Below, one piece after another: positions 34,256-41,228 of a DNA stretch of 64,000 nt. Source of the DNA: Fervidibacter sinensis (GTDB lineage Bacteria; Armatimonadota; Fervidibacteria; Fervidibacterales; Fervidibacteraceae). The stretch is taken from the NCBI GenBank assembly GCA_032161045.1, contig JAVHTH010000002.1; one strand, given 5' to 3'. The notes beneath the pieces are model-generated. The model had not been told where the DNA came from. It worked only from the letters and a program-made list of their open reading frames with translations, and ran no database searches. The translations under genes were made by a program, and so were the position numbers. Position 1 is the stretch's first letter; the number at the start of each line of letters is the position of its first letter.

Positions 34256-35134
34256 ATGAAGAAAAAGGACCAAATTGTCCGGCTCGCAGTTGTCCCTGCC
34301 GCTGGCATAGGTTCACGCCTCCTGCCATTGACAAAAGCACAACCGAAAGAAATGCTGCCACTCGGTCGCAAACCTGTCCTTCATTATGTCATTGAGGAGT
34401 TGGCTGCAGCGAATGTGCGCAACATCCTTCTCATCACTGGAAGGCGCAAGCGAAGCGTTGAGGACTACTTTGACGAAGACGGAGACCTTCGTCATTTTGA
34501 TCCCGATAAAGTTCCGACGGCGGAAAAACTTGGGGTAAACCTTGCATATATGCGACAACCTCAGCCTTTGGGCAGCGGTCACGCTGTAAAACTTGCAGCG
34601 AGTTTCACAGGTAATGAACCCTTCCTCGTGGCTTACGGCGATTGCGTAATTTGGGAGAACCCAAAAGGTTCGTTGGTGCGTAAAATGGTGAGTGCATACG
34701 AACATTTCAAGCCCGCAGCGGTCATCGCAGTCCAAAAAGTGGCTCGTTCTGAGGTCCGAAAGTATGGAGTTGTCGCTGTGAAGCGATGGGAAGGAGACAT
34801 CGCAAAGGTTGCAGGGGTCGTGGAAAAGCCAAGTCCCGGCGAAGCGCCAAGTTGTTACGCTATTGCTGCCCGGTATCTTTTCACCCCTAAGGTTTACGAA
34901 GCCATTGACGCTGTGAAGCCTAATAAGGGAGAGTGGCAGTTGACAGACGCAATTCAAAAGTTGATAGATTGGGGCGAAACGGTTTTGTGTGTCAGACTGC
35001 GCGACGGGAAGCGGTTAGATGTCGGCAATTTTCTCAGTTACTGCCTCGCCTTTATTCACGCTGCCATCCACGACCCAGAAGCGGGACAGAAATTAAGGCA
35101 GGAAGTAAAGAAACTGCTCCGCCAAGTCCATTGA
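34256..35134 (+). CDS. galU: UTP-glucose-1-phosphate uridylyltransferase
   Basis: 292 residues, standard length for GalU. Nucleotidyltransferase signature VVPAAGIGSRLLPLTKAQPKEMLPLG; ILLITGRRKRSVEDYFD; YMRQPQPLGSGHAVKLA; VAYGDCVIWENP; KVAGVVEKPSPGEAPS; GEWQLTDAIQKLIDWGE; and a C-terminal GKRLDVGNFLSYCLAF. It makes UDP-glucose for envelope polysaccharide. It starts 24 bases after ftsA and so may share its transcript. The product could instead use another sugar phosphate, as paralogues do. It ends before the two minus-strand tRNA genes. Confidence 0.92.
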   Translation: MKKKDQIVRLAVVPAAGIGSRLLPLTKAQPKEMLPLGRKPVLHYVIEELAAANVRNILLITGRRKRSVEDYFDEDGDLRHFDPDKVPTAEKLGVNLAYMRQPQPLGSGHAVKLAASFTGNEPFLVAYGDCVIWENPKGSLVRKMVSAYEHFKPAAVIAVQKVARSEVRKYGVVAVKRWEGDIAKVAGVVEKPSPGEAPSCYAIAARYLFTPKVYEAIDAVKPNKGEWQLTDAIQKLIDWGETVLCVRLRDGKRLDVGNFLSYCLAFIHAAIHDPEAGQKLRQEVKKLLRQVH

Positions 35135-35187
35135 CAGAGCGAGGTTTTTCCAAACTGAAGTTCATTGGGGACGGACAAAAAGAGAAA

Positions 35188-35264
35188 TGGGGCGAGCGGC
35201 GGGACTCGAACCCGCGACCTTCAGGGCCACAGCCTGACGCTCTAACCGCTGAGCTACGCCCGCC
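35188..35264 (-). tRNA. tRNA-His (anticodon GTG)
   Basis: A full cloverleaf reads on the minus strand. The acceptor has eight bases before T8-A9, including the extra G at -1 typical of tRNA-His. The anticodon loop CTGTGGC between TCAGG and CCTGA gives GTG. The T-arm GCGGG TTCGAGT CCCGC and an encoded CCA (35188-35190) complete it. The D-arm is AGCTCAGCGGTTAGAGCG. Confidence 0.95.
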
Positions 35265-35310
35265 ACCATTTGGCGTATCAAATTATGGCACAATTTTCGC
35301 CTCGCAGAAA

Positions 35311-35387
35311 TGGCGCGCCCGGAGGGATTTGAACCCCCGACCCCGGGATCCGAAGTCCCGTGCTCTATCCAGCTGAGCTACGGGCGC
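35311..35387 (-). tRNA. tRNA-Arg (anticodon TCG)
   Basis: Minus-strand cloverleaf: acceptor GCGCCCG, D-arm AGCTCAGCTGGATAGAGC, anticodon loop CTTCGGA between CGGGA and TCCCG giving TCG (reads CGA), T-arm with GGTTCAAATCC, and encoded CCA at 35311-35313. It lies 46 bases upstream of the tRNA-His gene and probably shares its transcript. Confidence 0.95.
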
Positions 35388-35494
35388 ACCTGTTGGCATT
35401 AAAAGTTTAACACGAACCTCCCTCACTCGCAACTTTCCCCTGCCCTATACTTTGGCCCGATGGTGAATGCAGTGGGAAAATGGAGGGGAAAAGT

Positions 35495-36364
35495 ATGCTG
35501 TGGGGTTTCGCTGGACCTTGGTATGGCGAGTTTTTGCGAGATGAAAACGGCGGTTTCCCGAGGACGGAAATTGAGCGGTTGGAGAGGCAGTTGAATTTCT
35601 TGCTCAAATACGGACTTGAGTGCACTGTCACCTCGCTCAACTTCATCGCAAAGATGACTGAGGAAGAGCGCGAATGGCTCGGAAATTTCCTCACCAAACA
35701 CAATTTGTCCCTCGTCCTTCATGTCGGCTACGATTACATCAACGCTGATGCAGAAACTGTCAAGTCAGAAACCGAGCGGATTATCAAACTTCTCAACCTT
35801 TACGCTCCTTTGACTCGCGCGCCCTTAATTGTGACAACAGCGCATGCTGGGCACCGTTTTGACCGAAAGATACCTTTAGAGCAGAAATTGGAGTGGCTCG
35901 CTTTCGCCCTCACACCATTGGCTCAAGGTTGCCACGAGTTGGGATTGCCGCTCGGGATAGAGAATCACTGCGATTTCTACATCTCCGACTTCGTGTCTCT
36001 TTGTCAATCCGTCCCTCACTTGGGAATCCTCCTTGACACTGGCAACACTTATGTCATCGGCGAGAAGCCTTTGCCTGCTTTTGAAGAAGCCGCACCTTAT
36101 GTCGTTGGCACTCACTTCAAGGACCATTTCGTCCGACCAAGACCTGACCTGTTCCCACTGTGCTTTGAAGTTGATGGTGCGCCCTTGGGAGAAGGTGATG
36201 TGCCTTTAAGGGAGTGCTACGAAATTTTGAAGCGGCGAGCACCAAACCCCGAAAAACTCGTTATGCTGATAGAGATGGTTGCACCGAAAGGGATGAACCC
36301 GCTGGAATGTTGGGAAAGATCACTAAGGTTCATCCACGAACTTGCAGGAGGGGATTGGAAATGA
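35495..36364 (+). CDS. sugar phosphate isomerase/epimerase (xylose isomerase-like TIM barrel)
   Basis: 289 residues from the ATG at 35495 (GGAGGGG 5 bases before; an ATG 15 bases earlier overlaps the ribosome site region). Barrel features: TAHAGHRF, LGIENHCDFYISDF (first metal Glu), GILLDTGNTYVIGE (Asp), VGTHFKDHFVRP (His, Lys, Asp) and a final VMLIEMVAPKGMNP (Glu). Such small enzymes isomerise or epimerise sugars, inositols or related ketoses. The stop overlaps the start of the MocA-type gene, pointing to a joint catabolic pathway. The substrate is unknown. Confidence 0.85.
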   Translation: MLWGFAGPWYGEFLRDENGGFPRTEIERLERQLNFLLKYGLECTVTSLNFIAKMTEEEREWLGNFLTKHNLSLVLHVGYDYINADAETVKSETERIIKLLNLYAPLTRAPLIVTTAHAGHRFDRKIPLEQKLEWLAFALTPLAQGCHELGLPLGIENHCDFYISDFVSLCQSVPHLGILLDTGNTYVIGEKPLPAFEEAAPYVVGTHFKDHFVRPRPDLFPLCFEVDGAPLGEGDVPLRECYEILKRRAPNPEKLVMLIEMVAPKGMNPLECWERSLRFIHELAGGDWK

Positions 36365-37461
36365 GCGAAAAACCTTTAAGAGCAGCGGTTGTCGGGTGCC
36401 GAATGGGCACTGCCCACGCAAAGGCTATGGCTCAATCGCCAGATTACGAGGTTGTCGCAGTTTGTGACATTGACGAAGAGAGGGCTCAAGAACTCGCTGA
36501 CGAAATTGCAACTGCAAAACCTTTCACCAGTTACGCCGAAATGCTCCGCGAGACCAAACCCGATATCGTGGCGATTGCGACACCAACTGCCATTCACGCC
36601 GAGCAAACTTTTATGGCAATTGAAGCCGGTGTGAAGGGAATTTGCTGCGAGAAACCGATGGCGACGAACCTCGCTGATGCGAGGCGAATGGTCAGTTTGT
36701 GTCAAGAGCGAGGAATTGCCTTAATTGTCAACCACCAAAGGCGCATGGGGAAAGAGATGGTTGAAGCGAGGAAATTGATTGAGCAAGGTGCAATTGGAGA
36801 AGTGCGACTCATTCGGGCTAATTGCGCAGGTGACTTCCTTTCGGATGGGACACATGCCGTTGATAGCGCTTTGTGGCTTCTCGGTGACCCAGAAGTTGAG
36901 TGGGTTCTCGGACAGGTTGAACTCCCTGATAAGCCGAGGTTGCGTTACGGTCATTTGGTTGAAAACTCAGCAATAGCGGTGTTTCAAACTGTCAATGGTG
37001 TTCGGGTTGAAATATTTTGCGGTGAAGCGAGGGAACGAAATAGGGCGTATCAGGACTACGAAGTCATCGGCACAAAAGGCAGAATTTGGCGAACTGGTGA
37101 CCAACCACACCCGAACCTGTTCATCCAAAATGTCAACGGCGGTTCATGGGACGCTCAAGTTGTGAACGGAATTTTACGACCCGTTCAAAGCGATAGAGGT
37201 TTGTGGCGCCCCGTTGAAATTGAACCCGACGACGCAATTGGGGCAATGAGGCGCTCTTACGCGCTGTTGGCTAAAATGGTGCGAGAGGGGATTGACAAAG
37301 TTGATCACCCGCTTTCAGCCGAAAAGGCACTGCGTGGGTTTGAAGTTGTGATGGCGGTTTACGAGTCCGCAAGGTTGCACAAACGAATTCACTTGCCCTT
37401 GCAACAGGAAAGGTTTCCGCTTGAATTGATGGTGACCGAAACCATGGAGGTGTTGCGGTGA
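36361..37461 (+). CDS. Gfo/Idh/MocA family oxidoreductase
   Basis: 366 residues from ATG 36361 (GGAGGGG before it; ATGA overlap with the isomerase gene). The Rossmann N-terminus RAAVVGCRMGTAHAKAMAQ carries a variant glycine loop. AVCDIDEERAQELA and IVAIATPTAIHAEQTFMAIEAGVKGICCEKPMATNLADA follow, with the CEKP motif whose Lys binds the substrate. In the C-terminal domain HAVDSALWLLGDPEVEWV supplies the catalytic His region. It would be an NAD(P)-dependent sugar or inositol dehydrogenase. Pairing with a TIM-barrel isomerase is common for this family. Confidence 0.9.
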   Translation: MSEKPLRAAVVGCRMGTAHAKAMAQSPDYEVVAVCDIDEERAQELADEIATAKPFTSYAEMLRETKPDIVAIATPTAIHAEQTFMAIEAGVKGICCEKPMATNLADARRMVSLCQERGIALIVNHQRRMGKEMVEARKLIEQGAIGEVRLIRANCAGDFLSDGTHAVDSALWLLGDPEVEWVLGQVELPDKPRLRYGHLVENSAIAVFQTVNGVRVEIFCGEARERNRAYQDYEVIGTKGRIWRTGDQPHPNLFIQNVNGGSWDAQVVNGILRPVQSDRGLWRPVEIEPDDAIGAMRRSYALLAKMVREGIDKVDHPLSAEKALRGFEVVMAVYESARLHKRIHLPLQQERFPLELMVTETMEVLR

Positions 37462-38345
37462 TGGGTAATTGGCGTAAATGGTTGGTTTTCGTTTTTCTCT
37501 TCGCCCTCTCCTTACAAGTCCTTGCACGAACCGCTAAAGACGACCTTGGCAGAACCGTTAAGTTGCCTAAACGGATCAGCAGGATCGTTTCGTTAGCGCC
37601 AAGTGCGACGGAGAATTTGTTTGCCATCGGTGCGGGTCATTTGGTCGTCGGTGTGACCTCCGCTTGTGATTACCCACCGCAAGTCAAAAAGTTGCCGCAA
37701 GTGGGTGATTTCATGAAACCGAGCCTTGAGAGGATTGCTGCACTTAAGCCAGACCTTATAGTTATCGTCAGTTCCACAATCCCGAAGGCGATTGCCGATG
37801 ATTTGCAATCAAAGGCTAAAGTTCCGGTCTTTGTGTTTCAGCCTCAAACGGTCAGTAGCGTTTTGCGTGGGCTTTTGACATTGGGGGAACTGACAGGAAG
37901 GAAGCAACAAGCGCAAAAATTGGTGCGAAGACTTGAACACAGACTTAAGGCTATTGAGCAGCGAATTGCAAATAAACCTCGCCTGAAAGTTGTCGTGGAA
38001 ATTGCCCCTCCGCCTTCGCTCATGGTTGCCGGTCCGAGGACTTTCATTGATGACGCGATTTACCTTGCCGGTGGAGAAAACGCCTTCAAGGATGCACCCC
38101 AACCGTTTCCGCTCGTCAGTCTTGAATCTCTGGTCGCTAAAGACCCGGATGTCTACATTGTCGCTGTCAAGGGGAAGACGGGCAAGCAAGTGCTTGATGA
38201 AGTCAAATGGCGGTCAGGATTTGCGAATTTGCGTTGCGTTCAAAATGGTCGTGTTTACGGAATTGACCCTGATTTGATTTTCCGCCCTACACCGAGATTG
38301 ATTGATGGGGTTGAGAAAATCTCGCGAATGCTGCATCCAAAATGA
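37461..38345 (+). CDS. BtuF-like ABC transporter substrate-binding protein (cobalamin/heme type)
   Basis: 294 residues from ATG 37461 (GGAGGTG before it; the TGATG overlap couples it to the MocA gene; a GTG one codon earlier is also possible). Signal peptide WRKWLVFVFLFALSLQVLA. The helical-backbone receptor domain follows: RISRIVSLAPSATENLFAIGAG, VVGVTSACDYPP, LPQVGDFMKPSLERIAALKPDLIVI and LGELTG. Then come YLAGGENAFKDAP and a C-terminal VYGIDPDLIFRPTPRLIDGVEKI. It matches cobalamin-binding BtuF best, and haem or siderophore receptors are alternatives. No permease or ATPase gene is adjacent, and its place after a sugar-enzyme pair is odd. Confidence 0.85.
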   Translation: MGNWRKWLVFVFLFALSLQVLARTAKDDLGRTVKLPKRISRIVSLAPSATENLFAIGAGHLVVGVTSACDYPPQVKKLPQVGDFMKPSLERIAALKPDLIVIVSSTIPKAIADDLQSKAKVPVFVFQPQTVSSVLRGLLTLGELTGRKQQAQKLVRRLEHRLKAIEQRIANKPRLKVVVEIAPPPSLMVAGPRTFIDDAIYLAGGENAFKDAPQPFPLVSLESLVAKDPDVYIVAVKGKTGKQVLDEVKWRSGFANLRCVQNGRVYGIDPDLIFRPTPRLIDGVEKISRMLHPK

Positions 38346-38357
38346 TGAGTCCCCGCA

Positions 38358-39542
38358 TTATCCGTTTTGCAAAACTCTCACGCGCAACTGCTCTATCACC
38401 TCTGGATTTGCCAAGGCAAGCACGATATCGCCCGGTTGGAGCACGGTGTCACCTGAAACCACTTGAGCGTTGTTGTCCCGCACGACAGCGACGAGCAAGC
38501 ATCCTTGCGGTAGATCTAACTCGCGCACCGGCTTTCCAACAGCCGACGAGTTTGCACCTAACTTCATTTCTATAACCTCAAGACCTCCACGACGCAAAAG
38601 AGCAAGCGGTAAAAACTCGCTCGTGGCGACTTCTTGCTCAATGAGTTGGAACAGCAAAGTTGTCGCACTGATGGTTTCGCCGATACCGAGCATTCGGAAG
38701 ATTTCTTCGTTGTGGGGGTTGTTAACGCGGGCGACCGTGCGTGGAACCCCAAACCACCGTTTGGCGACTTGGCAAATGACCAAATTGTCTTCGTCGTCGC
38801 CCGTCACCGCCACGACCAAATCTGCCCGTTCCATGCCCATCCTCACCATTGTTCGTATTTCGCAGGCATCGCCGTAAAAGACCGCATCGCCCAACTCTTC
38901 GCGGAGCAAGTGGTATCGTTGTGGACGCTTTTCAACGAGCAGGACTTCATAGCCTTCCTGCAAGAGCGCTTTTGTCAATTGGTAACCAACCTTTCCGCCT
39001 CCAGCAACTATGATGTAACTGGGGCGTTTACCCTCAGCGCTGGTGCGATGAGCGGCAATTTGTTCGGGCGTAGGTAAATCGGCGGCGTAAAGCCGACAGG
39101 CTCGTTGTGTCAGTTGAAGGTAATCTGTAATGTCGCGATAAGGTCGGTCAAATAAGCGGTCAAATAACATGCCTGCCATGAGCATTGTTGTGCTGACCGT
39201 TTCAATCCCTAACTCCCGGTAAACTTGTGCTCGCAAGGGGTCATAAATGCGGGCAAGGACTTTTGGGACTCCGAATTTAAACTTAGCGATCTGGGATGCC
39301 ATGATGTTAGTGTTGTCGCCGTTTGTCACCGCTAAGAAAGCATCTGCACCTTCAATGCCAGCCTCTCTCAAGACTTCCACATCAATGCCCAATCCCGTTA
39401 CCGTTTTACCGCGAAAACTTTCGCCCAGCCTTTTAAAGGCGTCAGGCTCTTTGTCAACGATGCTGACATCATGCCCTTCTGCATCCAACATAAGTGCCAG
39501 AGTTGAACCGACACGACCGCAACCTAAAATGACAACTCGCAT
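38358..39542 (-). CDS. TrkA-type potassium channel/transporter regulator with two Rossmann domains
   Basis: 394 residues. The first NAD-binding domain has VILGCGRVGSTLALMLD and IVDKEPDAF. The second, near residue 185, has IIVAGGGKVGYQLTKALLQEG and VVAVTGDDEDNLVICQVAKRWFG. A C-terminal RCK_C domain ends with LGANSSAVGKPVRELDLPQGCLLVAVVRD and VVSGDTVLQPGDIVLALANPE. This is the TrkA layout N-N-C (the first RCK_C is missing or very short). It regulates K+ uptake by NAD(H) or ATP binding. A TrkH partner is not adjacent; the KtrAB pair at 47.6-49.7 kb is a separate system. A UspA gene lies upstream in the same direction. Confidence 0.9.
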   Translation of the reverse strand: MRVVILGCGRVGSTLALMLDAEGHDVSIVDKEPDAFKRLGESFRGKTVTGLGIDVEVLREAGIEGADAFLAVTNGDNTNIMASQIAKFKFGVPKVLARIYDPLRAQVYRELGIETVSTTMLMAGMLFDRLFDRPYRDITDYLQLTQRACRLYAADLPTPEQIAAHRTSAEGKRPSYIIVAGGGKVGYQLTKALLQEGYEVLLVEKRPQRYHLLREELGDAVFYGDACEIRTMVRMGMERADLVVAVTGDDEDNLVICQVAKRWFGVPRTVARVNNPHNEEIFRMLGIGETISATTLLFQLIEQEVATSEFLPLALLRRGGLEVIEMKLGANSSAVGKPVRELDLPQGCLLVAVVRDNNAQVVSGDTVLQPGDIVLALANPEVIEQLRVRVLQNG

Positions 39543-39570
39543 CGCTATCTACCTCCGAAACTTTCATTTT

Positions 39571-40125
39571 TCACGCGGGCACGGTGTCAATGATGAGTTC
39601 GCAAGGCGGACGGCGCAAAAGAGATTCAGCGGTTCGGGTGAACAAACTCGGCACTCGGTTTTCGGCAAATTGGACTCCCAACACAATTAAATCGGCTTGG
39701 TAAGTTCGCGCAGCGCGACGGATTCCTTCATCCGCTTCGCGTGCCCGGACAATATCTGTGATCGCCTTCAAGCCGTGTCGTTCCACAATGCGCCTTGCAT
39801 CTCCAAGGGCTTTTTGCACTCGCTCACCAATTTCGTTTGGTAGGGGAGCATCTAAGGTCAAAAGCCTCGGCACTTCCACGATGTAAGCCAATACGATGGT
39901 AGCGTTTTGGGTTCTCCCCAACCTGCATGCCAATTCAACGGCTCGTTCGCTGTAAAACAGGTCAAGGATGGGCACCAAGATGGTGCGAGCCGCCTCAACG
40001 GAGTAAACAGCGCGAGCGACTTCCTGCGGTAACGGTTGCGGCAGCCGGAGCATCCAAAATAGCGTCACACCCAAAGTCACCAAAAATCCGATAGCAATCA
40101 AAACGCCCAACGGATGCGGTTGCAT
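39571..40125 (-). CDS. universal stress protein with N-terminal membrane helix
   Basis: 184 residues. A membrane helix at about 6-26 precedes a UspA domain: RTILVPILDLFYSERAVELACRLG (first strand-helix), ATIVLAYIVEVPRLL, VRAREADEGIRRAARTYQADLIVLG and TRTAESLLRRPPCELIIDTVP. The ATP loop G-x2-G-x9-G-S is degenerate here (VQFAENRVPSLFTRTAES), so ATP binding may be lost. Anchored UspA is rarer than soluble forms. It lies 28 bases upstream of the TrkA-type gene and could link stress and ion regulation. Start ATG 40125 with GAGGTGA before it. Confidence 0.8.
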   Translation of the reverse strand: MQPHPLGVLIAIGFLVTLGVTLFWMLRLPQPLPQEVARAVYSVEAARTILVPILDLFYSERAVELACRLGRTQNATIVLAYIVEVPRLLTLDAPLPNEIGERVQKALGDARRIVERHGLKAITDIVRAREADEGIRRAARTYQADLIVLGVQFAENRVPSLFTRTAESLLRRPPCELIIDTVPA

Positions 40126-40143
40126 CGGTGTTCACCTCGGCAC

Positions 40144-40483
40144 TCAAATGTCCAAGATTGCCCTCAATGCTTCATTAACTTCCTCCATCCTCTCCGTTGA
40201 TAATTCACCCAACTTAACGATGAGTCGCCCTTTATCAATCACGCGAATTTGTTCGCACAGCAAAACGGAATCTTGCCTTAGACCTCCTTCCTGCAGGCAC
40301 GAGGACATGGCTGGGTAGCAACTTTTGCCTAATGCGAGTTGTGAACGGAACGATTATCGTATGTGGGCTGTGAGGGTTGGCTCTGTCAGTTTGGACGATG
40401 AGCACGGGTCTAACCCCAGTTTGCTCTGTTCCCTTCGTAGGCGACAGATCAGCCAACCAAACTTCGCCACGCTTTACGACCAC
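40144..40483 (-). pseudogene. mazF: MazF/PemK-type toxin gene, frameshifted
   Basis: From GTG 40483 the first 63 residues are clear MazF (VKRGEVWLADLSPTKGTEQTGVRPVLIVQ, IIVPFTTRIRQKLLPSHVLV). The frame then slips at VPAGRRSKARF near 40290. A neighbouring frame continues the family pattern, GGLRQDSVLLCEQIRVIDKG and KLGELSTERMEEVNEALRAIL, down to TGA 40144-40146. So an indel in the GGAAGGAGG run broke the toxin after about residue 65. It overlaps its probable antitoxin gene by 10 bases. A loss of toxicity is likely; a sequencing error is possible. Confidence 0.8.
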
Positions 40484-40674
40484 TGAATTTCACCTCTTGC
40501 CAGTTTCTCCTCGTAATCGGCGAGTTGATCCAAGTAATCTCCAATTTCCGCTAAATTTTCAACCTCACCCAAAATCGTCACCATCACCCGCACTGGTCGG
40601 TCGGGCAAATCTTCCACAGGCAAATCAATCTTACCGTTGGGGTAAAGAATGCCTTCCACAGTTTTGTAAACCAT
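40474..40674 (-). CDS. MazF-associated antitoxin-like small protein
   Basis: 66 residues from ATG 40674 with a good ribosome site (GGGAGGTGA). YKTVEGILYPNGKIDLPVED reads like the N-terminal β-hairpin of an AbrB/PHD-like antitoxin, followed by DRPVRVMVTILGEVENLAEIG and an acidic helix (YLDQLADYEEKLARGEIQWS). Such acidic tails often bind the toxin. The gene overlaps the frameshifted mazF by 10 bases, which is the classic antitoxin-first arrangement. The exact family is not recognised. It appears intact although the toxin is broken. Confidence 0.7.
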   Translation of the reverse strand: MVYKTVEGILYPNGKIDLPVEDLPDRPVRVMVTILGEVENLAEIGDYLDQLADYEEKLARGEIQWS

Positions 40675-40679
40675 ATTTG

Positions 40680-40874
40680 TCACCTCCCTTGCCAATAACG
40701 CCAACGAACGATGCCCAAAGCGATGACTAACGCACCAATGACCGACGAAACGAAAATCCCTTGCCAACCCAAACCATGTGCGACGGCATAGTATGAACCT
40801 CGCACAAGCATAAACGCTCCAACGAAGACGAGCAACAGCGATGCAATTCGCCTCCAAGTTGCCATTGGCATCAC
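40680..40874 (-). CDS. 64-residue two-helix membrane protein, unknown
   Basis: Two hydrophobic helices (about residues 11-30 and 38-56) flanked by basic residues (WRRIA, RWRYWQGR). No function can be assigned. It begins with GTG-ATG-CCA-ATG overlapping the stop of the truncated DUF5615 gene and ends inside the ribosome site of the antitoxin gene. Without a recognisable family it might be a real small membrane gene or a chance frame in a decayed toxin-antitoxin region. Confidence 0.4.
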   Translation of the reverse strand: MMPMATWRRIASLLLVFVGAFMLVRGSYYAVAHGLGWQGIFVSSVIGALVIALGIVRWRYWQGR

Positions 40875-40978
40875 AACCTTTTCGCAATGTCAATCAAACG
40901 AGCGCTCTCATGCCCTTTTCCCTGAAGGAATTCCACAACGGTTCGTGGGATGTTTTCATCAGCCAGAATAAGCGCCAA
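40871..40978 (-). pseudogene. truncated DUF5615 PIN-like toxin gene
   Basis: From TTG 40978 (AGGAGG 8 bases before) only 35 codons are open: ALILADENIPRTVVEFLQGK then GHESARLIDIAKRL and TGA. ADENIPR..V..L...GH is the unmistakable start of DUF5615 PIN-like proteins, which are normally about 110-120 residues and end in a D-K-D-F-G motif. That part is absent. It follows and overlaps the DUF433 gene, its usual partner. So the toxin is a remnant while its partner is intact. Confidence 0.75.
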
Positions 40979-41201
40979 CTTCTACGACCTCCTCAAGGTC
41001 AACCAATTCGCTGGCATACGCCAAACAAGCGTAAATGGCTTCCTTCGTAAGAGTCGGGTATTCGGCAAGAATTTCATCTACGCCCATTCCACCAGCTAAG
41101 TAACTGAGAATAAGGCTGACGGGAATGCGAGTTCCCTTGACAACGGGCTTGCCTTGCAGAACAGAAGGGTTAACTTCAATGAACTGTCGCCAGTCCAACA
41201 T
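40959..41201 (-). CDS. DUF433 domain antitoxin-like protein
   Basis: 80 residues, full length for DUF433. The DWRQFIEVNPSVLQGKPVVKGTRIPVSLIL opening is followed by LAGGMGVDEILAEYPTLTKEAIYACLAYASELV, which is the complete family signature with its HTH-like helices. DUF433 proteins are the usual upstream partner of DUF5615 PIN-like proteins and are thought to be the antitoxin. Here the partner is reduced to 35 codons. The gene is 27 bases after the APC permease gene and may be co-transcribed with it. Ribosome site GAGGTGAAC. Confidence 0.9.
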   Translation of the reverse strand: MLDWRQFIEVNPSVLQGKPVVKGTRIPVSLILSYLAGGMGVDEILAEYPTLTKEAIYACLAYASELVDLEEVVEVGAYSG

Positions 41202-41228
41202 GGTGGTTCACCTCTCAAAACGCTTCTA

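Noticed and set aside
38470..39690. Plus-strand frames opposite the TrkA and UspA genes
   Set aside because: The minus-strand genes have full domain signatures; the plus-strand frames have none.
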